From Clostridiales bacterium (GTDB lineage: Bacteria; Bacillota; Clostridia; Christensenellales; Borkfalkiaceae), in contig JAJWOJ010000002.1 in NCBI GenBank assembly GCA_021635425.1, positions 1 through 30,258 of the forward strand: a DNA stretch of 30,258 nt, given 5' to 3'. Position numbers and translations under genes: made by a program. Shown here piece by piece: positions 1-7,992 of the stretch (position 1 is its first letter; each line of letters begins with the position of its first letter). Below the pieces are notes generated by a model. The model saw only the letters and a program-made list of their open reading frames with translations. It made no database searches and had not been told where the DNA came from.

Positions 1-80
1 GCACTTGTCTGTATTGTATCATATATATGCATGAAAGTCAATCGGCATTAAAAAAAACGAAAAAAATTTACGCGGAAAGT

Positions 81-124
81 TATGCCGGCCAAGACCGAGG
101 TTCGTATTGTTCTTGGCTGGCATA
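81..124 (+). promoter_or_regulatory. Leader hairpin before first surface-protein gene
   Basis: Bases 81-94 and 111-124 are inverted copies of TATGCCGGCCAAGA, differing at one position that would be a G-U pair in RNA. The loop is 16 bases. The 3' arm ends one base before the GAGGAG ribosome binding site (126-131) of the gene starting at 140. No T-run follows, so it does not look like an intrinsic terminator. It could be a 5' UTR element masking or presenting the ribosome site, a protein operator, or an mRNA-stabilising hairpin. The window starts too close upstream to place a promoter with confidence. Confidence 0.6.
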
Positions 125-139
125 CGAGGAGTTACGATT

Positions 140-3100
140 ATGAAACACGATTTAAGTAAATCAAAAATCACGGCGCTTGCCTTTGGTTGCGCGTTGTGCC
201 TTGCGCTTATGCTCGGCATTGCTTTTTTCGTCAGTCCGCAAACGGCTCGCGCCGAAGCGACGACGATCGACACGCTCGAGGTGGCGTTCAAAAAAGCGGA
301 CGTCGGCGACAGCCTTTCCGCCGCGTTTGAATTCGAGGACGAAGCGAAAAGAACGCTCAAAGTGCCGAGCGGCGCAAATTATACGGCAACGCTCTTATTC
401 GTATCAAAAAACGGGCAAGCGAAAACGTTGTGGGAAAAAGACAAGGCGTCGCTTCCGTGGAGCAACGTTGAAAATCAGCTTATCGAGCAGAACGTTGCCT
501 ATTGCATCCGCGTTCGTTTTGAGCTTAAAGAAAACTATAAACTGCCCAAGGACGTTAACGCATTGAAAAGGAAGCTTAAAGTTTTCGGAGCGGAGCTTGG
601 CAAAGGTAAAGACGTGGAGCTTTGGGACTGTGCCGGACAATTCTCCGATTTAACCGCAGTAGATATGGACTTCATTATTTCGAGAGGTCTGACGTACATA
701 GGGTATCGGCAAATTATATCTCCCAAAATCGACGAAGAAGTAACGGGCAAAATAGGCACGTTGTACACCGGCACGGGTATATGGCTCAGAGGCGCGCCCG
801 GTCCTTACGCTTATACGGTGAAAGACGCTCCCGTCGGCACGGAATTGGATAAGCACAATGGCTTTAACGACGACGAATCTACCTGCTATTATAAGATAAT
901 CGCCAAAAACGCGATGGACGGCGGAACGATGTATATAACCGTAACGGCGGCGAACGGGCAGACTTGCGATATTCCCGTTACGATTGCTTCGGTATCGGGC
1001 GGACACGAGCATACGTGGGTTGAAAAAATCGAGAAGATAGATTTTGAGCGTCACGGCTACACAAAATGCTCTGACCCCGCTTGCCCCGGCGTTGCCACTG
1101 CTTTTGACAAAGGTTCGCGGTATGGAAGCCACGAGTTCTATTCGGGCTGTAACGCAAAGTGCAAAACATGCGGCGACCTCGGCAACCCGGATGCAAAACA
1201 TAATTTTACCGCCGCGCCCGACGAAACCGACGACGTTAGCCATGTGTTTAAATGCGCTTGCGGCGAAGTTAAAAAAGGCGAAAGCGGTAATATAATAAAG
1301 GAAAAACACAGCGGCGGCGTTCAGACGTGTTTAAGCGGCGCAAAGTGCGACGTGTGCGGAGCGGAATATCTTGCCGCTACGGGGCATAAGTACGAATTCA
1401 GACCGTTCAGAAACAACGACGGTACTTATACGCACCTCGGATTCTGTAAATATTGCGGAAATGAAGACCCCGATCTGAGACATTCTCCGAAAGGCGGCGC
1501 GGCGACCTGTCAGAAGCGTGCAAAGTGCGATTATATGTATAACGGCGACGTCTGCGGTTGTGAATACGGCGATTTCAAAGCGCATAATTTCGTGGGAGGA
1601 GTCTGTATCGAGTGTTCTTCCGACGAATATGTCAGAAAAGTCGTAATCGACGTACCCGAGTTTTATGAAGGAATGGCATACACCCCGTTGTTTTATCCGA
1701 ACGTTATCGAAGGCAACGTCATTCCCCGCGAGCTTTTTTGTTACAAGGCGTCTTACGATCGCGACGGGTGGGACACGTTGTGCAACGCCGGTGATAGCGA
1801 CGAAGTGTTTATTACAAACAACAGCGTAATGTATTACGCTTTCAAGCCGCACACGACCTGCAAATTCCCCGCAAACGTCGAGGATATCGAAGTAAGCGTG
1901 ACAAACGGCGAAGTATTAAGCAAAAATATAAGAGAAAGCGACGGGAATCTGATTGTATTGGTGTTATTGCGCGTTGAAAACGCGGTGCAATCGCTCGACA
2001 TAGAAGTTTCTCAACCGCTTGCGGGCAATCTTCCCGAAACGCTGAAAATCACCGAGAAAAACGGATATGAGGTGACGATAGACCAAAGCAGTATCGGTCC
2101 GTTGATTGAAGGTTTGTTTTATATAGGCGTTCCGTGCGAAGTCAAATTTACGGTCAAAGCACCCGACGGAAAGGTTTTCCCGGGCATGAAACCGTGGAAT
2201 ATCGACAGATGGCTTTGCGATTTCAATATTACGGGCGGCACTTTTATGAATTGTACGCAAAGCGCGGATCTGACGGAATTGACGTTTACCGTACAAACGC
2301 TTAGAGCAACCGATTGTCTGCACGAAACCGTGACGATGAAAGCGGCGGGAAAATTTGCAACCTGTACCGAAGACGGAGTGCAGGATAAATATGCCTGCGA
2401 GGGCTGCGGAAAAGAATTTTTCGACGCTGCCTGCACTCGCGAGTGGAACGATCATGATTCGAAAATACCCGCGACGGGGCATACGTTCGAATCGGTCTAT
2501 ACCGTTGAAAAGGACTCGCATTATTTTAAATGCAAGAACTGCGACGAGAAAAAAGACGAAGCCCCGCACGATTTCGGCTCGCTTATCGGGCAAACAGATC
2601 CCACCTGCATGCAAAGCGGCGTAAAGGCGCATTATGAATGTTCGGCTTGTAAAAAACTCGCGGACGAAAACAAGCAGGAAACCACACCGGAAGATCTTAA
2701 GTTGCCCGTTAATCCCGTAGGACACAGTTATGATTTCTGGAAGGAAGAAGTGGCTGCAACGGAAGAAAACAACGGCGAAAAAGCCCACAAGGATTGCAAG
2801 CTCTGCGGAAAGCATTTTGACGCGAACGATAAAGAAATGACGGGTTTTGACCTTATAATTCCCAAAATCGGTTCTTATAAAGTGGTTATCGACGATGACA
2901 ATAAGATTTACGAAGGCGGAAAAACCGTAAGCGCGGTTGCAAAAGCACCCGAAGAAGGCAAAGTGTTCAAGGGCTGGAAAGACGCAAGCGGAAATATCGT
3001 CAGCACGGAAATGAATTACACCTTTAAGGTGACAGGCGAAACAACGCTCACCGCAGTGTATGAGGATAAGCCCGCAGGCGGCGACGAAATCAACCCCGTT

Positions 3101-3262
3101 CCCGAGAAAAAAGGACTTTCGGGCGGAGCGATTGCCGGTATCGTAACAGGTTCGGCGGCGGTTGCGGGGCTTGGCGGATTTTCAATCTTCTGGTTTGCCG
3201 TGAAGAAAAAGAGTTTTGCCGACTTAATCGCGGCAATCAAAGGAACATCGAAAAACAAGTAA
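140..3262 (+). CDS. Exported Cys-x2-Cys/InlB-repeat surface protein with C-terminal membrane anchor
   Basis: Predicted 1040 residues. I chose the ATG at 140 because GAGGAG lies 8 bases upstream; an in-frame ATG at 107 sits inside the leader hairpin and would put 11 extra residues before the signal peptide. Residues 1-38 are a Sec signal peptide (cleavage likely after ARA). Residues of about 39-290 match nothing I recognise. About 295-490 and 725-910 hold Cys-x2-Cys pairs in the 'GH...C...G...C..CG' pattern common in clostridial surface proteins. About 920-985 is an InlB/Flg_new repeat (GWKDASG motif). Near the end are GGAIAGIVTGSAAVAG (a transmembrane span) and a KKK-containing tail. There is no LPxTG motif. 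Function is probably adhesion or display; the ligand is unknown. The C-terminus is nearly identical to that of the gene at 4364. Confidence 0.85.
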   Translation: MKHDLSKSKITALAFGCALCLALMLGIAFFVSPQTARAEATTIDTLEVAFKKADVGDSLSAAFEFEDEAKRTLKVPSGANYTATLLFVSKNGQAKTLWEKDKASLPWSNVENQLIEQNVAYCIRVRFELKENYKLPKDVNALKRKLKVFGAELGKGKDVELWDCAGQFSDLTAVDMDFIISRGLTYIGYRQIISPKIDEEVTGKIGTLYTGTGIWLRGAPGPYAYTVKDAPVGTELDKHNGFNDDESTCYYKIIAKNAMDGGTMYITVTAANGQTCDIPVTIASVSGGHEHTWVEKIEKIDFERHGYTKCSDPACPGVATAFDKGSRYGSHEFYSGCNAKCKTCGDLGNPDAKHNFTAAPDETDDVSHVFKCACGEVKKGESGNIIKEKHSGGVQTCLSGAKCDVCGAEYLAATGHKYEFRPFRNNDGTYTHLGFCKYCGNEDPDLRHSPKGGAATCQKRAKCDYMYNGDVCGCEYGDFKAHNFVGGVCIECSSDEYVRKVVIDVPEFYEGMAYTPLFYPNVIEGNVIPRELFCYKASYDRDGWDTLCNAGDSDEVFITNNSVMYYAFKPHTTCKFPANVEDIEVSVTNGEVLSKNIRESDGNLIVLVLLRVENAVQSLDIEVSQPLAGNLPETLKITEKNGYEVTIDQSSIGPLIEGLFYIGVPCEVKFTVKAPDGKVFPGMKPWNIDRWLCDFNITGGTFMNCTQSADLTELTFTVQTLRATDCLHETVTMKAAGKFATCTEDGVQDKYACEGCGKEFFDAACTREWNDHDSKIPATGHTFESVYTVEKDSHYFKCKNCDEKKDEAPHDFGSLIGQTDPTCMQSGVKAHYECSACKKLADENKQETTPEDLKLPVNPVGHSYDFWKEEVAATEENNGEKAHKDCKLCGKHFDANDKEMTGFDLIIPKIGSYKVVIDDDNKIYEGGKTVSAVAKAPEEGKVFKGWKDASGNIVSTEMNYTFKVTGETTLTAVYEDKPAGGDEINPVPEKKGLSGGAIAGIVTGSAAVAGLGGFSIFWFAVKKKSFADLIAAIKGTSKNK

Positions 3263-3317
3263 CCGTAAAAACGGCAAAAACCCCGCCTATAAGTCGATTA
3301 TCGGCATAAAACGGCAG
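2955..3317 (+). repeat. C-terminal anchor cassette plus spacer, copy 1
   Basis: This block covers the last InlB repeat, the membrane anchor, the stop codon and the following spacer hairpin. It is highly similar to 7500-7860. Bases 2971-3030 and 7516-7575 are identical over 60 positions, and the similarity continues past the stop into noncoding sequence. Similarity beyond the coding end points to segmental duplication or gene conversion rather than protein-level selection alone. Confidence 0.8.
3269..3317 (+). repeat. Spacer hairpin repeat, copy 1
   Basis: Lies a few bases after a stop codon. The core CGCCTATAAGTCGATTATC (3284-3302) is identical in the spacers at 4226 and 7828. GCC-t-ATAA-GTCGA-TTAT-c-GGC can fold into a short stem with one mismatch and a 5-base loop. 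An A-run precedes it and no T-run follows, so it is not a + strand intrinsic terminator. Role unknown. Confidence 0.75.
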
Positions 3318-3370
3318 AAAAACAGCATCACAACGTTTAAAATTAAAAACGCAAATCACAACATTTTAAA

Positions 3371-3389
3371 ATCGCAAATTTTCGGCGAT
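3371..3389 (+). repeat. Upstream spacer element ATCGCAAAT, copy 1
   Basis: ATCGC and GCGAT flank an AAAT-containing loop, about 37 bases before the next ATG. The ATCGCAAAT core recurs at 4310 and 7942 in the same position relative to the following gene, which suggests a shared regulatory or 5' UTR element. No convincing -35/-10 pair is visible next to it. Confidence 0.5.
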
Positions 3390-3425
3390 CGAAACAAATC
3401 ATTTAAATCAAAAAGGAGAAAAATC

Positions 3426-4184
3426 ATGAAAAAAAAGTTATTTGTTGCAATTATGGCATTGGTAACGGTAATCGTTCTTTGCGCCGCTTGCGGTAAGAGC
3501 GGAAAAAATAATTATTCTGTCGCCGAAAAAGAATATACGATAACCTTCGACAGCAAAGGCGGCAGTGCGGTGCAACCCGTTAAGGCAAACGCGGGCGCGG
3601 CTATCACGGCTCCCGCCGCTCCCACCAAAGACGGCTTTGTTTTTGCGGGCTGGTACGAAAGTGCGGACGGAGGAGTAACGCTTTCCGACGCGGAATTCGC
3701 TTTTGCGTATATGCCTGCAAGGGCGTTCACGCTTTACGCAAAGTGGGCTACTGCCGACATCAAAGGCAAGACTTTCAATAAAGTTGACGCAACCGTCGAG
3801 TGGGAGTCCGAAACCGTCAAGCAAGCGCTCCTTACAGAAATGGAAATGACGGAGGAGCAGTTTATGCAAATTCATAAGGTATCAAAAATTACGCTCGTTT
3901 TTGCGGCGGATAAAGATTCCGTGACGGTGACTTTTGATCAAACCCCTGGCGAAGAAGACGATAAAGGTAAAGGCATCGTAACGCTGTTGTACAGGATTAA
4001 AGGCTCTGCTATCGTGTTCTATGACAGCCAGGAAGATATGGAACAAGAAATCCCCGCTCACGAAATGGGTTTGTTTGTAGGTTCGACGTTTGAGTTGTCC
4101 GCAGATAAAACGACCATTATACAGAGCAATATCCAACCGGGAATGGGAACGATTAAATACAAGTATAGCGTTGCAGTAAAATAG
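3426..4184 (+). CDS. Small lipoprotein with one InlB/Flg_new repeat
   Basis: Predicted 252 residues, with AAGGAG 7 bases before the ATG. The N-terminus is a lipoprotein signal peptide (LCAAC; modified Cys near residue 22, although position -3 is Cys rather than the usual Leu). Residues of about 35-108 form one InlB B-repeat (Flg_new) with the GWYESADGG signature and a closing YAKW motif. Residues 109-252 are a beta-rich domain I do not recognise. The protein would be tethered to the outer face of the membrane. It sits between two genes that share a C-terminal anchor, and its 3' spacer carries the same hairpin repeat as theirs, so it belongs to the same array. A role as a small adhesin or accessory protein is inferred only from this context. 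Confidence 0.8.
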   Translation: MKKKLFVAIMALVTVIVLCAACGKSGKNNYSVAEKEYTITFDSKGGSAVQPVKANAGAAITAPAAPTKDGFVFAGWYESADGGVTLSDAEFAFAYMPARAFTLYAKWATADIKGKTFNKVDATVEWESETVKQALLTEMEMTEEQFMQIHKVSKITLVFAADKDSVTVTFDQTPGEEDDKGKGIVTLLYRIKGSAIVFYDSQEDMEQEIPAHEMGLFVGSTFELSADKTTIIQSNIQPGMGTIKYKYSVAVK

Positions 4185-4211
4185 ACCTACAAAAGCGCAA
4201 GGTTTTTTTAA

Positions 4212-4259
4212 AAACGACAAAAACCCGCCTATAAGTCGATTATCGGCATAAAGCGGCAG
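4212..4259 (+). repeat. Spacer hairpin repeat, copy 2
   Basis: Second copy of the post-stop hairpin. The 19-base core is at 4226-4244, flanked by AAAACCCG upstream and GGCATAAAGCGGCAG downstream. It differs from copy 1 by only a few bases outside the core, although the coding sequences ending upstream of the two copies are unrelated. Confidence 0.75.
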
Positions 4260-4309
4260 GGTAAAGAATAATTTTGCAACACTTAAAAACACAAAACACA
4301 ATTTTTTGA

Positions 4310-4325
4310 ATCGCAAATTTCAGCC
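4310..4325 (+). repeat. Upstream spacer element ATCGCAAAT, copy 2
   Basis: Second occurrence of ATCGCAAATTT, preceded by TTTTTTGA, 54 bases before the next ATG. The 3' GCGAT arm seen in the other two copies is not intact here (GCCGCGG instead), so conservation of the core rather than of a hairpin may be what matters. Confidence 0.45.
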
Positions 4326-4363
4326 GCGGTTTGAAAGAATAAAAAGGAAAAGGAGACGCGAAT

Positions 4364-7300
4364 ATGGCTAACAAAACAAAACTATTATCGTTGTTTTTCG
4401 GACTTACGATGTGTCTTGCGCTTATGCTAGGCATTGTGTTTGCAAGCCCGACGAGTACGGTCTACGCAGAAGGCGCAACGTTTGAGTATATTGAAATCAA
4501 GGGCGATACGAACGTGAATTCAACCGACGGAACGTACACTTACACCGCGTCGGACAAAACGCTGATTCTCAACAATTACAACGGCGGGCAATTCCGGCTG
4601 AACGATGACGCGACGCTCGTTTTGCAAGGAAACAACGTCATAACGGTTAACGAAAACTCGCATTTTCCTAATGTACTCGGCGATAGGGTTCAGGGCGCTA
4701 CGGGCGTTAAAGCCGATAAGGGTTTGACCATAACGGGAAGCGGAACGCTGACAATCAATGTCGATATAACCAAAGCCGAAGAAAGAGAACAAAAGATAAT
4801 GGCTTATGGAATCACCGCTTCGGGAGATACCGGCAGCCTGACGATAAAAGACAACGTCAAAATTACGGTCAATATCAACGAGGGTGGCAGCGAGTACGGA
4901 TATGCTATCAGCGCAGATCAAGATTTAAGCATTATCGAAAACGCGTCTGTCGATATTACCACGGTTAACCTTGCGGCATACTCTAATGATGGTAAGATCA
5001 TTTTTTCCGGCACGGGCGAAAAAAAGATAAAAATAGACAGAACGATAAAGAACTGGGAAAATAAAACCGTTGAAGCCGTTTACGCGTCATCAGAGGACGT
5101 TGATATATCCGGCACGGGAAAGGTTCTTCTCGAGGCGGTTAACGGGAGAAAAATATACGCTATTTATGCGAGGGATAAATCAATCAGATTTCACGACAAC
5201 GCAAACGTTGAAATCAAAGGTTTCGAGAATGGAATGCGCTCGTCGGACGGTATCGATATAAAAAACAGCAACGTAAAGATTTTTTCCACTCTTACAAATG
5301 CATATGCGTTTGGTATTGATTCAGGCGGGAACAGATTATTGATACAGGACAGCGCGGTTACCGTTGACGTATATTCGGCCTTTGTTGGCAGTTATGACTA
5401 CACGTCACTTGAATTGCAGATATACGGCAACTCAACGGTATACGTTCAAAGCGCAAATCCCGCTATGTGTGACAACATCGGGAAAAACGTCAGAAAGCAT
5501 TTCGCATTGTCCGAAGGCGGAAGTATTACTTTAAGAGCGTTAAGCGATAAACATACAAAGTTTTGGGCAGAACTCGGAGAGGGAACAAATCTGGAAGTCG
5601 GAAAAAAACTCGGACAGTCCGAAACAAATCCGACTTGGTTTGAATACGAGGCGTCACAAGTATATTTATATATGACGCGCTTTGTTTACGGCGATACGTC
5701 AAAGGCTTCCGCTACGATGAACGACGTTACGATAAAGGGACTTCGTGGCGAGGCAATGACTGATACGGACGTGAAAATAACGCTTACGGGCGATACGTTC
5801 AAGGCGATTGCAAAGGACGCCGACGTCACAACGTGGCTTAAGAATATGCCGAAAGGACTTGTCGCAAAGGCGAAGGCAGACGTTATGGCAGGCGCAACCG
5901 AAATGACGATAACGTTAAGCGGAACGCCTGAGGAAATAAGCGAGAAAATAATATGGCTTGAAATACCCGCGACCGCGTTTACCGCAACAAATTACGGTAT
6001 GACGGCAGAGTTCAACCGCAATGCCAAGTATGAAATTATTTCAAGCACACCCGTTCCCATTCCGACGCCCGTATCGGGGCTTGTTTACAACGGCGAAAGG
6101 CAAGAAGGCGTACCTGCAACCGAAGCGTACACGGTCGAAAACGGATGGGGACAATCAGCGGGAACGTATCGGGCAAGGCTTCATCTGCAATACGGCTTTA
6201 AGTGGTCGGACGACACCACCGAAGATAAAATAGTGGAATGGTCGATTGCAAGAAAGGACGTTACAGTAATAATTAAACTGAACGAAACCGAGTATGAATA
6301 TACGGGGCATGAAATTACGCCGGGTTTTTCTGTACAGATAGAAGAGCCGTTTGACATCGTATCGTCTTCGGAATATACCGTAACACTTAAAAACAACAAG
6401 GAAGTCGGCGAAAACACCGCTTCTATAACGATAAGCAACAAAGAGGGCGGCAACTATAACATTACGAATACCGTAACGGCATATTTCAGCATCGTAATAC
6501 CCGTCAGAAATGCGCCCGAGGGACTGAAAGGCGTTGCCCCGACTACCGATGGCGGAAGCGACGGTAAAATTACGGGAACAACCGCCGATATGGAATATTC
6601 CACCGATACGGAGTTCACCTCGCCCCAAGATTGTGAGAACGGCGAAACAATAGGACTTGCCGAGGGCATCTATTACGTTCGCTACAAGGCAACCGCAACG
6701 GCAGAGCCGAGCCATTACGCAACCGTAAAAGTTATGGATAACACCGTTACCGTTACGGACGGCGCGGGTGAAACCACGACAAAATATAAGAGCGGAGATA
6801 CTGTCACCGTAAAGGTCAACGTACCTATCGGCAAGCGGTTTGTCGAGTGGTCGTGTACCGGAATATCCCTTCCTGCCGCCGAGCTTGAAAAGGAAGAAAT
6901 TACCTTCACGATGCCCGATAACAACGTTACGCTTACGGCAACGCTTGAGGATATTATTTACAACATAACGGTAACAAACGGAACGCCGAGCGCGCCTACG
7001 GCAAAATATCAAGAGGAAGTCACCGTAACGGCAAATGCTCCCGGTGCCGATGAGTATTTTGACAAGTGGGAAGTTACGGGACTTGACACCACGGGTATGG
7101 ATTTGACCAAAACGGAAATCAAGTTCCAAATGCCTGCCGGCGACGTGACCTTTAAGGCAACCTACTTGAGAGTTACAAAGTACGGTATAGTTATTGTGGA
7201 CGGCACGAAAGACAAAGAAGTTGCAAAAGCCGGTGAAACCGTGACTATAATCGCAAATCCTGCAAAGGAAGGCGAAGTCTTTGACAAATGGACTTGCGAA

Positions 7301-7807
7301 ACGGCGGGCGTAATGATTGAGTTTGCAAGTGCGACAAGCAAAAAAACAACCTTTGTAATGCCTGCAAGCAACATTAAGATTCAAGCGCATTTTAGAGCTG
7401 TTGACTCCAAACCATCCGTTGAAATCAAAGTCGAAGGCGGAACGGGCGCAGGAACGTATAAACAAGGCGATGAAGTAACCGTAACGGCGGAAGATAAAGA
7501 AGGCAAAGTGTTCATGGGCTGGAAAGACGCAAGCGGAAATATCGTCAGCACGGAAATGAATTACACCTTTAAGGTAACGGGCGAAACAACGCTCACTGCC
7601 GTTTATGAGGATAAACCCGCAGGCGGCGGTGAAATCAACCCCGCTCCCGAGAAAAAAGGGCTTTCGGGCGGAGCGATTGCGGGTATCGTGGTCGGTTCGG
7701 TGGCGGTTGCAGGTATCGGCGGATTTGCAATTTTCTGGTTCGCTGTCAAGAAAAAGACTTTTGCCGACTTAATTGCGGCAATCAAAGGAACACCGAAAAA
7801 CAAGTAA
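4364..7807 (+). CDS. Exported beta-helix/InlB-repeat surface protein with C-terminal membrane anchor
   Basis: Predicted 1147 residues; AAGGAG lies 8 bases before the ATG. Residues 1-35 are a signal peptide (cleavage after VYA). About 36-440 shows repeating LTI.GSGTLTI and IKD..KITV-type strands typical of a parallel beta-helix; this may be a carbohydrate-binding (Cthe_2159-like) fold, but I am unsure. About 445-560 is a module opening with NDVTIKGLRGEAMTDTDVKI, common in clostridial surface proteins. About 565-700 holds MBG/YDG-like domains with VYNGE and YTGHEI motifs. About 740-1085 holds three divergent InlB (Flg_new_2) repeats with 'FxxMP..NVT..A.' ends, followed by one ordinary InlB repeat. 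The final 50 residues are the anchor shared with the gene at 140. There is no sortase motif. The architecture is that of a cell-surface adhesin; the ligand is unknown. Confidence 0.85.
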   Translation: MANKTKLLSLFFGLTMCLALMLGIVFASPTSTVYAEGATFEYIEIKGDTNVNSTDGTYTYTASDKTLILNNYNGGQFRLNDDATLVLQGNNVITVNENSHFPNVLGDRVQGATGVKADKGLTITGSGTLTINVDITKAEEREQKIMAYGITASGDTGSLTIKDNVKITVNINEGGSEYGYAISADQDLSIIENASVDITTVNLAAYSNDGKIIFSGTGEKKIKIDRTIKNWENKTVEAVYASSEDVDISGTGKVLLEAVNGRKIYAIYARDKSIRFHDNANVEIKGFENGMRSSDGIDIKNSNVKIFSTLTNAYAFGIDSGGNRLLIQDSAVTVDVYSAFVGSYDYTSLELQIYGNSTVYVQSANPAMCDNIGKNVRKHFALSEGGSITLRALSDKHTKFWAELGEGTNLEVGKKLGQSETNPTWFEYEASQVYLYMTRFVYGDTSKASATMNDVTIKGLRGEAMTDTDVKITLTGDTFKAIAKDADVTTWLKNMPKGLVAKAKADVMAGATEMTITLSGTPEEISEKIIWLEIPATAFTATNYGMTAEFNRNAKYEIISSTPVPIPTPVSGLVYNGERQEGVPATEAYTVENGWGQSAGTYRARLHLQYGFKWSDDTTEDKIVEWSIARKDVTVIIKLNETEYEYTGHEITPGFSVQIEEPFDIVSSSEYTVTLKNNKEVGENTASITISNKEGGNYNITNTVTAYFSIVIPVRNAPEGLKGVAPTTDGGSDGKITGTTADMEYSTDTEFTSPQDCENGETIGLAEGIYYVRYKATATAEPSHYATVKVMDNTVTVTDGAGETTTKYKSGDTVTVKVNVPIGKRFVEWSCTGISLPAAELEKEEITFTMPDNNVTLTATLEDIIYNITVTNGTPSAPTAKYQEEVTVTANAPGADEYFDKWEVTGLDTTGMDLTKTEIKFQMPAGDVTFKATYLRVTKYGIVIVDGTKDKEVAKAGETVTIIANPAKEGEVFDKWTCETAGVMIEFASATSKKTTFVMPASNIKIQAHFRAVDSKPSVEIKVEGGTGAGTYKQGDEVTVTAEDKEGKVFMGWKDASGNIVSTEMNYTFKVTGETTLTAVYEDKPAGGGEINPAPEKKGLSGGAIAGIVVGSVAVAGIGGFAIFWFAVKKKTFADLIAAIKGTPKNK

Positions 7808-7860
7808 CCACAAAAATGGCAAAAGCCCGCCTATAAGTCGATTATCGGCACAAAAACGGC
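7500..7860 (+). repeat. C-terminal anchor cassette plus spacer, copy 2
   Basis: Counterpart of 2955-3317. Differences are mostly silent or conservative (for example TSKNK versus TPKNK at the C-terminus). The repeat extends through the stop codon into the spacer hairpin, so the unit that moved or was converted includes noncoding DNA. Confidence 0.8.
7814..7860 (+). repeat. Spacer hairpin repeat, copy 3
   Basis: Third copy, again directly after a stop codon; the 19-base core is at 7828-7846. The downstream flank reads GGCACAAAAACGGC rather than the GGCATAAA of copies 1 and 2. Confidence 0.75.
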
Positions 7861-7866
7861 GTAAAT

Positions 7867-7929
7867 AAATTATGTAAAGCCTTATAAAAAGGCAAAAAAT
7901 TATGTAAAGCCTTATAAAAAGGCAAAAAA
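7867..7929 (+). repeat. Perfect tandem duplication, 30-base unit
   Basis: Two adjacent identical 30-base units (7868-7897, 7898-7927), each containing GCCTTATAAAAAGGC, which can form a 5-bp hairpin. The exact identity suggests recent slippage or duplication. It lies in the spacer before the lipoprotein gene at 7993. Confidence 0.85.
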
Positions 7930-7941
7930 CAAGGTTTCGGA

Positions 7942-7961
7942 ATCGCAAATCCAAAGGCGAT
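7942..7961 (+). repeat. Upstream spacer element ATCGCAAAT, copy 3
   Basis: Third copy; ATCGC (7942-7946) and GCGAT (7957-7961) are complementary around a 10-base loop, as in copy 1. It ends 31 bases before the ATG and 16 bases before AAGGAGG. Confidence 0.5.
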
Positions 7962-7992
7962 TTAACAAACAAAATATAAGGAGGCAAAATTT

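Noticed and set aside
5..31. Promoter at the left edge (TTGTCT with TATATAT)
   Set aside because: The spacing between the two elements is 15 bases or less and the match is weak; A/T-rich sequence alone can produce this.
107..139. Upstream in-frame ATG at 107 as start of the first gene
   Set aside because: It sits in the loop of the 81-124 hairpin, has no ribosome site, and adds 11 residues before a clear signal peptide. ATG 140 with GAGGAG is better.
3106..3262. Sortase (LPxTG-type) anchor on the C-termini at 3262 and 7807
   Set aside because: No LPxTG or variant precedes the hydrophobic span, and the tail after the span is about 20 residues with helical character, so a plain transmembrane anchor fits better. 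No sortase gene is in the window.
3284..3302. Intrinsic terminator at the spacer hairpins
   Set aside because: No T-run follows on the + strand. The A-run before the hairpin would act only for leftward transcription, and there are no leftward genes.
6155..7465. Long open frame of 436 codons on the minus strand
   Set aside because: It lies wholly opposite the InlB-repeat region of a well-supported + strand gene, encodes a low-complexity Arg/Phe/Cys-rich product, and has no convincing ribosome site. It is a shadow of the codon pattern, as are the other antisense frames (for example 1964-2815 and 24115-24819).
3269..7860. CRISPR-like array from the three spaced hairpin repeats
   Set aside because: The repeats are separated by whole genes, not by short spacers of equal length, and no cas genes are present.
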